This document shows, one piece after another, positions 52,529 to 61,475 of a stretch of 64,000 nucleotides of DNA. The translations under genes and the position numbers were made by a program. Under the pieces are notes generated by a model, which worked only from the letters and a program-made list of their open reading frames with translations, was not told the origin of the DNA and ran no database searches. Each line of letters starts with the position of its first letter. Position 1 is the stretch's first letter. This DNA comes from Flavobacteriales bacterium (GTDB lineage: Bacteria; Bacteroidota; Bacteroidia; Flavobacteriales; Schleiferiaceae): positions 6,638 through 70,637 of the forward strand of contig PAND01000010.1 in NCBI GenBank assembly GCA_002707525.1, written 5' to 3'.

Positions 52529-53088
52529 TTCAGCATAGGGTCCGAAGGAGAATTAGCCCAAATAGCATATTTCCCTCCCTTATTTTTCATGTATTCACGC
52601 CAAGCATTAGTTGAAAGACTCAAAGGGTCATGCACATTAGGCGAATCTACGAGTAACCACGTATTGTGCTCTAATTCTTCAACGAGTTGACCCTCTGACC
52701 AACCACTATATCCAAGAAAAAACTTTGGTTTTAAAATGGCTCCCTCCTCAAGGTTGTGATGAATGCAGTGCGTTTTAAAAATTTCGAAATCACCTCCTAA
52801 GTACAGCTTATTCCCAACATGCAAAGCACCAGGAATATTCTCAAAGCTGTGCAAATAAAACAGTGCGTCCTGCTCCACGGGACCACCATAATAAATAGGT
52901 TCCCTGCCAGGAAAGCCGTCTAAAAAATCTTGAACAATCATAGAAGATTTTTTATTTAAAGCGAATCCCAAAGAACCTTCACTATCGTGAGCAGTTAGAT
53001 ATACAATACTTTGTTCAAAAAAACCGTCATCAATAAGTGGCTTGGATACAAGAATGCATCCCTTTTTGGGGGTTATGTTGTGCTGCAT
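52525..53088 (-). CDS. YqgE/AlgH family protein
   Basis: The 187-residue protein matches UPF0301/YqgE: GCILVSKPLIDDGFFEQSIVYLT (about 10-32), GSLGFALNKKS, YYGGPVEQDALFYLHS (about 71-86), and FLGYSGWSEGQLVEELEHNTWLL (about 123-145). Function is unknown despite wide conservation. It is divergent from pdxH with only 17 bases between the start codons, so their promoters must overlap coding sequence. Confidence 0.93.
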   Translation of the reverse strand: MQHNITPKKGCILVSKPLIDDGFFEQSIVYLTAHDSEGSLGFALNKKSSMIVQDFLDGFPGREPIYYGGPVEQDALFYLHSFENIPGALHVGNKLYLGGDFEIFKTHCIHHNLEEGAILKPKFFLGYSGWSEGQLVEELEHNTWLLVDSPNVHDPLSLSTNAWREYMKNKGGKYAIWANSPSDPMLN

Positions 53089-53105
53089 TATACTAATTTA
53101 GCATT

Positions 53106-53741
53106 ATGGATTTACATAACATAAGAGAGTCGTACAATTTTGATTCCCTTGATCAACTCAAGGCTAATCGTAATCCAATGATTCAATTTAACAGTTGGTT
53201 TACTCAATATAAATCCTTAGGGATTAAAGATTACAATGCCATGGCAATTTCAACTGTAAAAAATAATGAGCCAGAAAGTCGAATAGTACTCTTAAAAGAG
53301 ATTCGGAACAATGGTCTAGTGTTTTATTCCAATTATGAAAGCAACAAAGGTCAGTCCTTAGCGAAAAATCCTAATATTTCTGTTTTGTTTTTTTGGAGAG
53401 AACAGGAACGGCAGGTCAGGATTAAGGGAGTGGTCCGTAAGATTGATACTCAAGATAGTGAGGCCTATTTTGAAAAGCGACCCTATTTAAGTCAAATAGG
53501 TGCAGCAGCCTCCAACCAAAGCAGGCCTATAGAATCAAGGTCAGCATTAGAGATTAAGTTTCAAAAATTTCAAACTAAATTTCCAGAAGGAACTCAAGTT
53601 CCTATGCCTGAGGAGTGGGGGGGATATCTTATAGAGCCTTTCGAGTTTGAATTTTGGCAAGGAAGAGAAGGACGTCTTCACGATAGACTCATTTACACTT
53701 CTAATTCAGATGATTGGAATATTCATCGTATTCAACCTTAA
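53106..53741 (+). CDS. pdxH: Pyridoxamine 5'-phosphate oxidase
   Basis: PdxH oxidises pyridoxine or pyridoxamine 5'-phosphate to PLP using FMN. The 211-residue protein has ESRIVLLKEI and FYSNYESNKGQSL (about 78-90, FMN contacts), then ASNQSRPIESRSALE. The C-terminal family signature is in EFEFWQGREGRLHDRL (about 181-196). The full motif set suggests activity. It is followed by a bidirectional hairpin shared with HU. Confidence 0.96.
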   Translation: MDLHNIRESYNFDSLDQLKANRNPMIQFNSWFTQYKSLGIKDYNAMAISTVKNNEPESRIVLLKEIRNNGLVFYSNYESNKGQSLAKNPNISVLFFWREQERQVRIKGVVRKIDTQDSEAYFEKRPYLSQIGAAASNQSRPIESRSALEIKFQKFQTKFPEGTQVPMPEEWGGYLIEPFEFEFWQGREGRLHDRLIYTSNSDDWNIHRIQP

Positions 53742-53764
53742 GATTAACCAAGTGTATTACAATA

Positions 53765-53796
53765 AAAAAAGCCTTCTCGTTAAAGAAGGCTTTTTT
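53765..53796. terminator. Bidirectional terminator between pdxH and HU
   Basis: AAAAAAGCCTTC and its complement pair over 12 bases around an eight-base loop, with A-run on the left and T-run on the right, so it can act on both strands. It ends pdxH (+) and the HU gene (-), which converge here. Confidence 0.9.
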
Positions 53797-53816
53797 AATT
53801 ATAGTTCAATTAAGGA

Positions 53817-54086
53817 CTATAGCTTACCATTTAGATCAGCTCCAGCCTTAAATTTGGCTACTTTTTTAGCAGCGATTTTAATTACCGCACCAGTTTGTGG
53901 GTTACGACCGTCACGAGCTGCGCGCTGTGAAACAGAAAATGAACCGAATCCTACAAGAGATACACGGCCACCTGATGAAAGAGTAGAACCTACATTACCA
54001 GTAAAAGAATCTAAAGCTGATTTAGCTTGAGCTTTAGAGATGCCAGCGTCTGCTGCCATTGCGTCGATTAATTGTGCTTTGTTCAT
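53817..54086 (-). CDS. hup: HU family DNA-binding protein
   Basis: HU dimers bend and compact DNA. The 89-residue protein has the N-terminal helices ([20 protein letters not shown]), the GFGSFSV strand (about 47-53), and the beta-arm with [12 protein letters not shown] (about 55-66), where the intercalating Pro is present. The length is normal. It is a single-gene unit with an unusually clear promoter and a shared terminator. Confidence 0.97.
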   Translation of the reverse strand: MNKAQLIDAMAADAGISKAQAKSALDSFTGNVGSTLSSGGRVSLVGFGSFSVSQRAARDGRNPQTGAVIKIAAKKVAKFKAGADLNGKL

Positions 54087-54125
54087 TACAATTAGTTTTT
54101 ATTAATTATTAATACGAATGCTTAT

Positions 54126-54155
54126 CAAATATAGAAGAAAAATCCATCTATCCAA
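54126..54155 (-). promoter_or_regulatory. Strong Bacteroidota-type promoter of the HU gene
   Basis: On the minus strand TTG (54155-54153) is separated by 19 bases from TATATTTG (54133-54126), an exact fit to the phylum's -33 TTG and -7 TAnnTTTG with ideal spacing. Transcription would start near 54119, leaving a leader of about 33 bases before the ATG at 54086. Confidence 0.7.
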
Positions 54156-54223
54156 GTGTTTACGGGGCTTCCGAGTTAAAAAGTTTAATAAAAATTGTTA
54201 ATAACTCAAAAATATCTCATTTG

Positions 54224-54239
54224 TGAGTATTTATACTCA
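54224..54239. repeat. Palindrome between fmt and the HU promoter
   Basis: TGAGTAT-TT-ATACTCA is a perfect 16-base palindrome with seven-base arms, three bases past the fmt stop and about 70 bases upstream of the HU -33 box. The two-base spacer makes a stable RNA hairpin unlikely, so a dimeric protein-binding site is more probable. Confidence 0.5.
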
Positions 54240-54242
54240 TGT

Positions 54243-55169
54243 TTAAAGGGGTAAAATTGCCACTTTAACGCCATTTATGAAAGATTTAGACTGCATTTTC
54301 TTTTTTCCGTTTGGCTGAATTTCCAAGATTTCTATACTTCCTTTGGGATAATCTAGAAATAGTTGTTTCTCGCGAACACATAAAACTGGTATTTCTGAGG
54401 GATTTTGCGTTTCAGTTAACGCGGCAACAAGGAATTTGTACTGTGCAAAATGGGCTTTAGGGCTGGGGTTTAGACCTAGTATTTGTTGAACCAATTCTTT
54501 TGGTTGTTTAGAAAAGTCCAATCTGGTATTATCCTTATTTAACTTTGGAGCATGACTCGCTAGATTCTCGTTTTGAGGAGTAGACTTTAATGTTCCATCA
54601 ATAAGGCCTTCAGTAGTTCTGATAACTATTTCAGGACCTAAGCCCATTAATTCTTCATATAATATCCCTGCAGTAGAATCTGGCTTGATAGGGTGTTCAA
54701 TTTGCATAAGTGTACCCCCAGTGTCAATTTTTTGATCTAATAAAAATGTGGTTAAGCCCGATGTAAAGTCACCATTAATGATGGCCCAATGAATGGGTGC
54801 AGCACCTCTATATTTAGGTAAGAGCGAACCATGAAGATTGAACGTCCCTAGTCGCGGCATTGCCCAAACGGCTTTAGGTAGCATTCTAAAGGCAACTACA
54901 ATAAATAAGTCCGCTTTTAATGATTTTAGCTCTGAAATAAAGGATTCACTTTTTAAGTTTAGCGGTTGTAGAATATTTAAATTGTTCGCTACAGCACACT
55001 GTTTAACTGCACTTTCTTTGATTTTCTGCCCTCGGCCTGCTGGCTTATCTGAAACTGTTACAACGCCAGCTATGTCATAGCCCTTCTTGATAAGAGCCTC
55101 TAACGGTGGTACCGCAAAATCTGGAGTACCCATATAAACAATACGCGGATTCTTATTTTCTAAGTGCAT
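54243..55169 (-). CDS. fmt: Methionyl-tRNA formyltransferase
   Basis: Fmt formylates initiator Met-tRNA with 10-formyl-tetrahydrofolate. The 308-residue protein begins with RIVYMGTPDFAVPPLEALI (about 9-27) and has the catalytic HGSLLPKYRGAAPIHWAI (about 112-129), including His and the SLLPKYRG site, plus TTFLLDQKIDTG. A C-terminal OB-like domain completes it. It overlaps recQ by 17 bases and is probably co-transcribed with it. Confidence 0.95.
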   Translation of the reverse strand: MHLENKNPRIVYMGTPDFAVPPLEALIKKGYDIAGVVTVSDKPAGRGQKIKESAVKQCAVANNLNILQPLNLKSESFISELKSLKADLFIVVAFRMLPKAVWAMPRLGTFNLHGSLLPKYRGAAPIHWAIINGDFTSGLTTFLLDQKIDTGGTLMQIEHPIKPDSTAGILYEELMGLGPEIVIRTTEGLIDGTLKSTPQNENLASHAPKLNKDNTRLDFSKQPKELVQQILGLNPSPKAHFAQYKFLVAALTETQNPSEIPVLCVREKQLFLDYPKGSIEILEIQPNGKKKMQSKSFINGVKVAILPL

Positions 55170-56946
55170 CTGGGTTGCAATTTAAATCAAACCAAATATC
55201 ATCAAATGAATGACCTTTGGATAGCATTTTTTTTATGACTTCTTCGTCTGGATAATGGTTCAAGGTGCAATTACTACAAGTATTGCAATTGATTTGATTT
55301 TCCTGACCAAAATAGCAAGCAATTTGTCGGTTTAAGCAATCTTCATTCTGAAGCACATCCAACATGGCGTCGGTTCGCTCTCTCTTAGATGTAATATAGG
55401 CATTTACAAAACTCTCAGGAAACCGCATATGCTTATTAAGAGGCCGGGGCTCTGCGAAGACAATGGTACTATATAATTTTTCAGGTGTAAAAGTAATAAG
55501 GCCTTTGGCGTTTAATGAGGTAAGTATGTCATCAAATTCCTTAGGACGTACTTGAGCCATTGCAGCGAATCGTTTGCGATCTATTCGTTGATGATGTTCA
55601 ACAGCATTTGGATACATCCTGTAGAGAGCAATTAAGATTTCTTTCCAATCGGAACGCAGGTCCTTCCATTGCGAAGGGTTAGAATGAAATTGTATACGAG
55701 GCACGCTTTGCTCGCTTTCTATGAATTGCCAGAGTTTTCTGTGCTGTATAAGCTTGATATATGTGAGAAGATTGGGAATAGAAAGATTCATTTTATCTGC
55801 TAATTCTACTAAGGAAAATTCTAATCTCAATCCCAGTCCAGCCCCAACTGCAATTTGATGTTTACTGCAGAATGCGCGGTAAAAATCCTCAACACCCTTG
55901 ATATTTGGTAATTCGTCAAGGCTCTGGTTGAGTCGTTCAAAATCGTGCTGGTTGAATAATAAATACGTTTTGCTGTTCTTGCCATTTCGACCGGCTCGAC
56001 CGATTTCTTGATAATATCCTTCTAGCGTATCTGGTACATCCCAATGAATTACCCAGCTTACATCGCCTTTGTCTATACCCATCCCAAAAGCGGTGGTCGC
56101 TACCATAATATTGGTTTGGTTGGTCATCCAGTCCTCTTGATTCTTCGCCTTGATTTCACCATCTACTCCAGCATGATAGTAGCAACTTTTGAATCCTTCG
56201 ATATTAAGTAAATTACTTAATTGTTCGCAGGTTCTTCTTGTTTTTGCGTATATGATTCCAGTTCCTTCGAGCTTCTTTAGGAGCCTTAATATCTGCCTCT
56301 CTTTATTTGGAGTGAATTTTTTATGTAGGATAAGGTTTTCCCTTAAGACAGAACCTTCGAATACCTCTGCATCAGGAATCCTCAATTCATTGATAAGATC
56401 TTTCTTTACCCTTTTGGTTGCTGTGGCCGTAAGGGCAATCGTTGGGATTTCAGGGAGTAATTCTTTAATCTTTTGGATATTCAAATAAGACGGTCTAAAA
56501 TCAAATCCCCATTGAGAAATACAATGTGCTTCATCAACTGCGAGTAGAGAAATATCAGCATTGGCTATATATTCCCTGAATAATGCATTACCAAGCCGTT
56601 CAGGCGCTATAAAAGCAAACTTGTACTTGCCATAGCGTAAGTTTCGAAAAGCCTCGTCTAGCTTACGAACTGGATAAGAACCTTTAAAGTGATAACTTTT
56701 GATGCCTCTACTTAATAGACCCTTGTGTTGATCTTCCATTAATGCAACAAGAGGGCTAATAACTAAAGTAGTACCAGGATAAAGAAGACCTGGTACTTGA
56801 TAACAAATAGACTTTCCGCCGCCGGTAGGCAGCATACCTAGGGTGTCTTTACCTAAGAGAACAGATTGAATAATCGCTCCTTGAAGGCCACGAAAATCAT
56901 CATACCCCCAAAACTCTTTTAAAACAGCTTTTGCTTTTTTTATCAT
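55153..56946 (-). CDS. recQ: ATP-dependent DNA helicase RecQ family
   Basis: The 597-residue helicase has motif 0 (FRGLQGAII), Walker A MLPTGGGKSICYQVPG (about 38-53), DEAH in LAVDEAHCISQWGFDF (about 135-150), and motif VI QEIGRAGRNGK. A zinc site with cysteines CLNRQ..., CYFG, CNTCSNC (about 548-575) follows, after a winged-helix-like stretch. There is no HRDC domain at the end, so it is shorter than E. coli RecQ at 609 and lacks one accessory domain. RecQ unwinds DNA at stalled forks and in recombination. It overlaps the neighbouring ATPase gene by four bases (ATGA). Confidence 0.93.
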   Translation of the reverse strand: MIKKAKAVLKEFWGYDDFRGLQGAIIQSVLLGKDTLGMLPTGGGKSICYQVPGLLYPGTTLVISPLVALMEDQHKGLLSRGIKSYHFKGSYPVRKLDEAFRNLRYGKYKFAFIAPERLGNALFREYIANADISLLAVDEAHCISQWGFDFRPSYLNIQKIKELLPEIPTIALTATATKRVKKDLINELRIPDAEVFEGSVLRENLILHKKFTPNKERQILRLLKKLEGTGIIYAKTRRTCEQLSNLLNIEGFKSCYYHAGVDGEIKAKNQEDWMTNQTNIMVATTAFGMGIDKGDVSWVIHWDVPDTLEGYYQEIGRAGRNGKNSKTYLLFNQHDFERLNQSLDELPNIKGVEDFYRAFCSKHQIAVGAGLGLRLEFSLVELADKMNLSIPNLLTYIKLIQHRKLWQFIESEQSVPRIQFHSNPSQWKDLRSDWKEILIALYRMYPNAVEHHQRIDRKRFAAMAQVRPKEFDDILTSLNAKGLITFTPEKLYSTIVFAEPRPLNKHMRFPESFVNAYITSKRERTDAMLDVLQNEDCLNRQIACYFGQENQINCNTCSNCTLNHYPDEEVIKKMLSKGHSFDDIWFDLNCNPDALRK

Positions 56947-57470
56947 AGCCTTTCTAAAATGAAGGCAACGCGATCTTTTACAGGTATTTTAGGTACAATT
57001 ATCAGTTCATAATCCATTTCCTCATACGCTTCAATAATGAATTTCTCCACTTCTACACAATCTTCCAAGGTTTCCATTCGCTCGCTATCTAAGGCGTGAA
57101 TTTCTGGCCATACCGGAAGGAGAAACACTTTATCAAATCTGCGATTCTTCATATCTCTCGTCCAACTTTCCGTAGGTTCTACGTTGCCTTTAATAAGATA
57201 GGCATAGGAATCTAAAATAGTGCGATCGTAAAAGTTTTTAGTTTCTAACAAGGCACTGTCGTACTGCTCATTGCGCAAGTCCCAAACTACTTGAGTAAAA
57301 GCCATAAGATCCTTCCATGGCAAAATATCGGTACCATTCTCCAAACTATTGCTTATGATTTCACGAGCTTGTTCGTGAAATACGGTATGTCCTAAGCCCT
57401 CTAATAGTTGACTTACAGTCGTTTTTCCTGTGGCGGGGGCACCCCCTAATACAATTCTGGGCGTTTTCAA
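56943..57470 (-). CDS. P-loop ATPase/kinase-like protein (AAA_28-like)
   Basis: The 175-residue protein starts MKTPRIVLGGAPATGKTTV if it begins with TTG at 57470. It holds a clear Walker A (GGAPATGKTT), then FHEQAREIISNS and FYDRTILDSYAYL (about 97-109). The pattern is like NadR-type or AAA_28 small-molecule kinases, which phosphorylate nucleosides or other small ligands; the substrate is unknown. An ATG at 57566 gives 207 residues but would overlap the opposite gene's first 55 bases; the TTG fits the family better. Its stop overlaps recQ (ATGA). Confidence 0.75.
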   Translation of the reverse strand: MKTPRIVLGGAPATGKTTVSQLLEGLGHTVFHEQAREIISNSLENGTDILPWKDLMAFTQVVWDLRNEQYDSALLETKNFYDRTILDSYAYLIKGNVEPTESWTRDMKNRRFDKVFLLPVWPEIHALDSERMETLEDCVEVEKFIIEAYEEMDYELIIVPKIPVKDRVAFILERL

Positions 57471-57511
57471 TGGGGATGAGATATCTTCGTAGAACTTCAA
57501 ATGTACTTCTA

Positions 57512-59437
57512 ATGGTTCGATTTTATCAACTAGTATTTGCACTACTTTTTCTGAGCTTATCCACATTTGGCCAGTCCAGATCTGCCATAAATGCTTTTCA
57601 AAAAGCGCAAGATGCCTTTCGTTCGGGGGAAGAATCTAAAGGTTGGAAGTATTTAGAGAAAAGTATGAAGAAAGGTGAGGGTGCATATTATCAGCCTTTT
57701 ATCTATGCAGGTGATTTAAGTTTTCAAAAGGGTCAATACGTTCAGTCTATCAACTATTATGACCAAGCCATAGAAATATCCCCGGTGTCAACTATTTACC
57801 TTAAAAAAAGTATGGCATGCAAGTATTCAAACCAATGGGACTTGGGTATAGAGTCGCTCAGGCAGTATTTAACGAATGCTCGATTTGTGGGGCAGCGGCG
57901 TAAAGAAGCGGAACAAATGCTCCTGGACTTGATATTCACCAAGGATTCGTATAAACGATTTACCTCTGATACGTTTAACTACAACATTCAAAAATTGAGT
58001 TTTTCAACGGAGCAGTTGGAATATTTTCCAACGATTTCAGGGGGAGATGATCATTTGGTTTACACCCATAGGCATATTCTCGGAACCAAACCTTCAGATG
58101 AAAATCTTTTTGAAGGTGCACTTGATGGTATTACTGAATCAGGAGAGCCGCTAGGAGGTTACCTGAATTCATCCCTTAATGAGGGGGCATCAAGTGTGAG
58201 TGCAGATGGTCAGTTTATGGTACTAACTGTTTGTAATCGTCAAGGAGGCGCTGGGAGCTGTGATTTATACTACAGTCATTGGAATTCAGATTTTGGGTGG
58301 GAGAGGCCTGAGCCACTTCCGGGTGAAATTAATACAGGCCGCTGGGAAAGTCAGCCTAGCCTTGGTCCCGACGGACGCACTATATATTTTGTACGGGGAC
58401 GTAATTCAAAATCAAAGGATAAGGATATTTTTCTGTCCGTTAAGGATTCAGAAGGAAATTGGTCAAAGGGGACAAAATTACCAGCGAATATTAACAGTCC
58501 AGCAAGTGAAAGTTGTCCGTTTATTCATTTTGATGGTCTAACCCTATACTTTCTTTCCGAGCGCAGTCCATCTTTAGGTGCATCTGATTTTTTTAAATCT
58601 GTCCGTGTCAATGATACTACTTGGTCCAAACCAGTCAATATGGGGTTCCCCTTGAATAGTTATGGTGAAGAGTTTAGTTTAGTAATTGATAAGAGCGGAA
58701 CATTTGGTTATTTATCCTCAGAAAGAGGAAGCGCTCTTGTGACAAAACAGCAAAGCATGTATGCGTTAGATTTATATAGGTTTGATTTACCGGAGCACTT
58801 ACAACCAGAAAAACGTTTTAATTACGATCTCTTAGTGGTAGATAGTATTACGGAAAAACCTATTGGGAGTGCGAGAGTACAATTGTACAACGATAATGGT
58901 GTTCAATTCTTTGCAGGCGAAAGTCATAAAAACTCAGGAATCGTACGATTAATGTCAGATGGTTCTTTTATTCGAATTACAGCATACAAGAAAGGGTATA
59001 TGCCTTATTCTAGTAGGATATCCACAACAGTAATGACTGCTCGTCCTATGCATGGACAGGAGTTTGCTGCACGAATTAAAATGACTCCTATTGAGATTGG
59101 TAAAAGCTTTTGCTTGAGGAACGTTTTATTTGATTTAGATAAGAGTTCATTATTACCAGAGAGTGAAAAGGAGTTAAAGTCGTTATTGATCACGCTAACG
59201 GACAACCCCAATCTAAAAGCAACTATTATTGGGCATACAGACAATCAAGGCTCCAGAAAATACAATCAAGCTTTGAGTGAAGCCCGTGCTCAAGCCGTGT
59301 TAAATTGGCTTGTAGATCACGGCATAAAAGCCCTTAGATTATCTTTTGAAGGACGCGGTATGGATGAGCCCGTAGCAGAAAATGAGACGGAATGGGGTAG
59401 AGGTCTCAACAGGCGTACAGAGGTTCAACTCCGCTAA
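57512..59437 (+). CDS. PorE-like OmpA family protein (TPR, PD40 propeller, CRD, OmpA)
   Basis: The 641-residue protein has a signal peptide (about 1-21, ends TFGQ) with no lipobox Cys. It then shows TPR-like helices (about 25-140), a WD40-like PD40 propeller (about 165-430, with SVSADGQFMV, SLGPDGRTIYFV, PFIHFDGLTLYFL), a carboxypeptidase-regulatory-like beta segment, and a C-terminal OmpA peptidoglycan-binding domain with IIGHTDNQGSRKYNQALSEAR. This domain order matches PorE of the T9SS in Porphyromonas, which binds peptidoglycan and the secretion complex. Whether it serves T9SS here is inferred. It converges with rarA, overlapping by four bases. Confidence 0.82.
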   Translation: MVRFYQLVFALLFLSLSTFGQSRSAINAFQKAQDAFRSGEESKGWKYLEKSMKKGEGAYYQPFIYAGDLSFQKGQYVQSINYYDQAIEISPVSTIYLKKSMACKYSNQWDLGIESLRQYLTNARFVGQRRKEAEQMLLDLIFTKDSYKRFTSDTFNYNIQKLSFSTEQLEYFPTISGGDDHLVYTHRHILGTKPSDENLFEGALDGITESGEPLGGYLNSSLNEGASSVSADGQFMVLTVCNRQGGAGSCDLYYSHWNSDFGWERPEPLPGEINTGRWESQPSLGPDGRTIYFVRGRNSKSKDKDIFLSVKDSEGNWSKGTKLPANINSPASESCPFIHFDGLTLYFLSERSPSLGASDFFKSVRVNDTTWSKPVNMGFPLNSYGEEFSLVIDKSGTFGYLSSERGSALVTKQQSMYALDLYRFDLPEHLQPEKRFNYDLLVVDSITEKPIGSARVQLYNDNGVQFFAGESHKNSGIVRLMSDGSFIRITAYKKGYMPYSSRISTTVMTARPMHGQEFAARIKMTPIEIGKSFCLRNVLFDLDKSSLLPESEKELKSLLITLTDNPNLKATIIGHTDNQGSRKYNQALSEARAQAVLNWLVDHGIKALRLSFEGRGMDEPVAENETEWGRGLNRRTEVQLR

Positions 59438-60699
59438 ATCCCATATTTATCTTTCCAAATTTCCTTTTGATGAGCGCTAATCTGCTTTTCCTTAGAATTG
59501 TGGGATGGTGTCCAAAAAGTAGTGCCTTGAATATCTTTTGGTAGGTATTCTTGTACTACAAACCCTTCCGAATAATCGTGAGGATAGATATAGTTTTTAC
59601 CGTGTCCTAATTCTTTAGCCAAGGCGCTCGAAGGGGTTCGCAAATGGTCCGGTACTTCCAAGTTGCCTGTATTTTGAACCAGTTTTTGTGCTTTGCCAAT
59701 AGCTAAATAAGCACTGTTTGATTTTGGTGATGTAGCCAAATAAATAGTGCATTGGCTCAGGATAATTCTGCTTTCTGGCCAACCGACGCGTTCAACAGCA
59801 CTAAAGGTTTCGTTCGCGAGCATTAACGCATTTGGATTGGCAAGGCCAATATCTTCAGCGGCTGAAATAATCAAGCGCCGTGCAATGAACTTTACGTCTT
59901 CGCCACCCTCAATCATTCGAGCTAGATAGTATGTGGCTGCATGAGGGTCAGATCCTCGAATAGACTTTATGAAGGCGGAAATCACATTATAATGTTCATC
60001 ACCGCCCTTGTCGTATCGAATTTGTGCATTACTGAGAACATCTTCTGCAAATTGCTCATCTATCTCCTGTCCGGTTTTTCCATGTTGAAAACATAGCTCA
60101 ACAAGATTGTACAACTTTCTTGCGTCTCCCATACTTTGCCTAATGAGAAAATCATGAGCTGTAATCACCAGATTCTTTTTTACGGCATATTCTGTAGCAT
60201 TCGCCAAATCAATCATTTTGGCTAGGTCATCTTTGGAATGAGTATTCAAGACGTAGACTTGCATTCTAGAAAGTAAGGCTGCATTTATTTCAAAGGATGG
60301 ATTTTCAGTAGTAGCACCAATTAATGATATCCAACCGCGCTCTACGGCATGAAGTAAACTATCTTGCTGCCCTTTGTTAAACCTGTGAATTTCATCTATA
60401 AACAATAGAGGTCGATTGTTGTCAAAGAGACTTTTCCTTTCAGCTTTAGCAAGTATTTCTCGCACATCTTTCACACCTGCATTAACCGCGCTGAGCTGGT
60501 AGAGGGGTGCATCAAGTTCTTTGGCCAATAGCAAGGCTAAAGTAGTCTTACCCACCCCAGGCGGCCCCCAAAGTATAATAGAAGGTAATCTGCCTAAACT
60601 TAGACTCTTCCTTAATGCGCCATTTTGACCTATTAAGTGTTCTTGGCCTAAATATTGGTTCAGAGATTGTGGTCGAAGCTGTTCTGCAAGCGGTTTCAT
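59434..60699 (-). CDS. rarA: Replication-associated recombination protein RarA (MgsA)
   Basis: RarA is an AAA+ clamp-loader-like ATPase that acts at stalled forks. The 421-residue protein has Walker A LWGPPGVGKTTLALLL (about 44-59), Walker B LLFIDEIHRFNKGQQD (about 98-113), ATTENPSFEIN (sensor 1), and the C-terminal tetramerisation region with DPHAATYYLARMIEGGEDVKFI and GYAYPHD-like YIYPHDYSEGF. It is divergent from the rhomboid gene by 26 bases. Confidence 0.94.
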   Translation of the reverse strand: MKPLAEQLRPQSLNQYLGQEHLIGQNGALRKSLSLGRLPSIILWGPPGVGKTTLALLLAKELDAPLYQLSAVNAGVKDVREILAKAERKSLFDNNRPLLFIDEIHRFNKGQQDSLLHAVERGWISLIGATTENPSFEINAALLSRMQVYVLNTHSKDDLAKMIDLANATEYAVKKNLVITAHDFLIRQSMGDARKLYNLVELCFQHGKTGQEIDEQFAEDVLSNAQIRYDKGGDEHYNVISAFIKSIRGSDPHAATYYLARMIEGGEDVKFIARRLIISAAEDIGLANPNALMLANETFSAVERVGWPESRIILSQCTIYLATSPKSNSAYLAIGKAQKLVQNTGNLEVPDHLRTPSSALAKELGHGKNYIYPHDYSEGFVVQEYLPKDIQGTTFWTPSHNSKEKQISAHQKEIWKDKYGI

Positions 60700-60725
60700 T
60701 ATTCGAAAGTAACTATCTTTTCGCT

Positions 60726-61475
60726 ATGTCCGATTGGAGAAAATATGGAATTCATAAGGGATTGTTCCTTTGGCCTTTTCTTTGGATAACGGTGGCATGG
60801 TTAGTTTTTACATTTGAGGTAGCTACGGGACACTCGCTGAGTAAATTTGGTCTATTTCCGGGGAGTTGGAAGAATTGGTATGGTCCGTTAACATTTCCTT
60901 GGTTGCACGGTGATTTGAATCACATCACAAGCAACACAATCAGCTTATTCTTTGTGGGGATTTTGATTCGATACAGTTTTCCGAAAGTTTTTGATAAAGT
61001 ATGGCTTGTAAGCTTACTACTACCAGGTATCATCCTTTGGTTTATAGGAAGGCCAAGTATACACATTGGCGCAAGTGCATGGTTATATGCGCTGGTTAGT
61101 TTTGTGTTTTTTAGTGGTGTATTGCGCTTACACGTGCGCCTTCTGGCGCAAAGCATGCTAATGGTGTTTTTATACGGCAGCTTTGTTTGGGGAGTGCTAC
61201 CACACGATCCTTCCATTAGCTATGAAGGGCATCTAAGCGGTGCAATAGTAGGGTTTTTATTGGCCATTCTTTTTCGCAAAGAAGAACCTATAGAACCTTT
61301 AAAAAATAGTCAGCCAATAGCAGAGGATGATGTTCCGTGGGATGACTGGAAGCATCCATTTGAGCGCGAATTAACTTATGAAGAGATTAACCCAACTGCT
61401 GGTAAACCGTTGCAACAGCCACAAGTCCGGCCGTTTCGGTACGAAGACGGCTCGAGCCCAGATGAATTGGCTTAG
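60726..61475 (+). CDS. Rhomboid family intramembrane serine protease
   Basis: The 249-residue inner-membrane protein has six helices. The rhomboid signature HGDLNHITSN (residues 61-70, HxxxxHxxxN) is present, then catalytic Ser117 in HIGASAWLY and His169 in YEGHLSG, so the Ser-His dyad is complete. Rhomboids cut membrane proteins within the bilayer; the target is unknown. I use ATG 60726, since the upstream in-frame extension overlaps rarA. The last 89 bases are shared on the opposite strand with rsmE, giving a polar tail. Confidence 0.88.
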   Translation: MSDWRKYGIHKGLFLWPFLWITVAWLVFTFEVATGHSLSKFGLFPGSWKNWYGPLTFPWLHGDLNHITSNTISLFFVGILIRYSFPKVFDKVWLVSLLLPGIILWFIGRPSIHIGASAWLYALVSFVFFSGVLRLHVRLLAQSMLMVFLYGSFVWGVLPHDPSISYEGHLSGAIVGFLLAILFRKEEPIEPLKNSQPIAEDDVPWDDWKHPFERELTYEEINPTAGKPLQQPQVRPFRYEDGSSPDELA

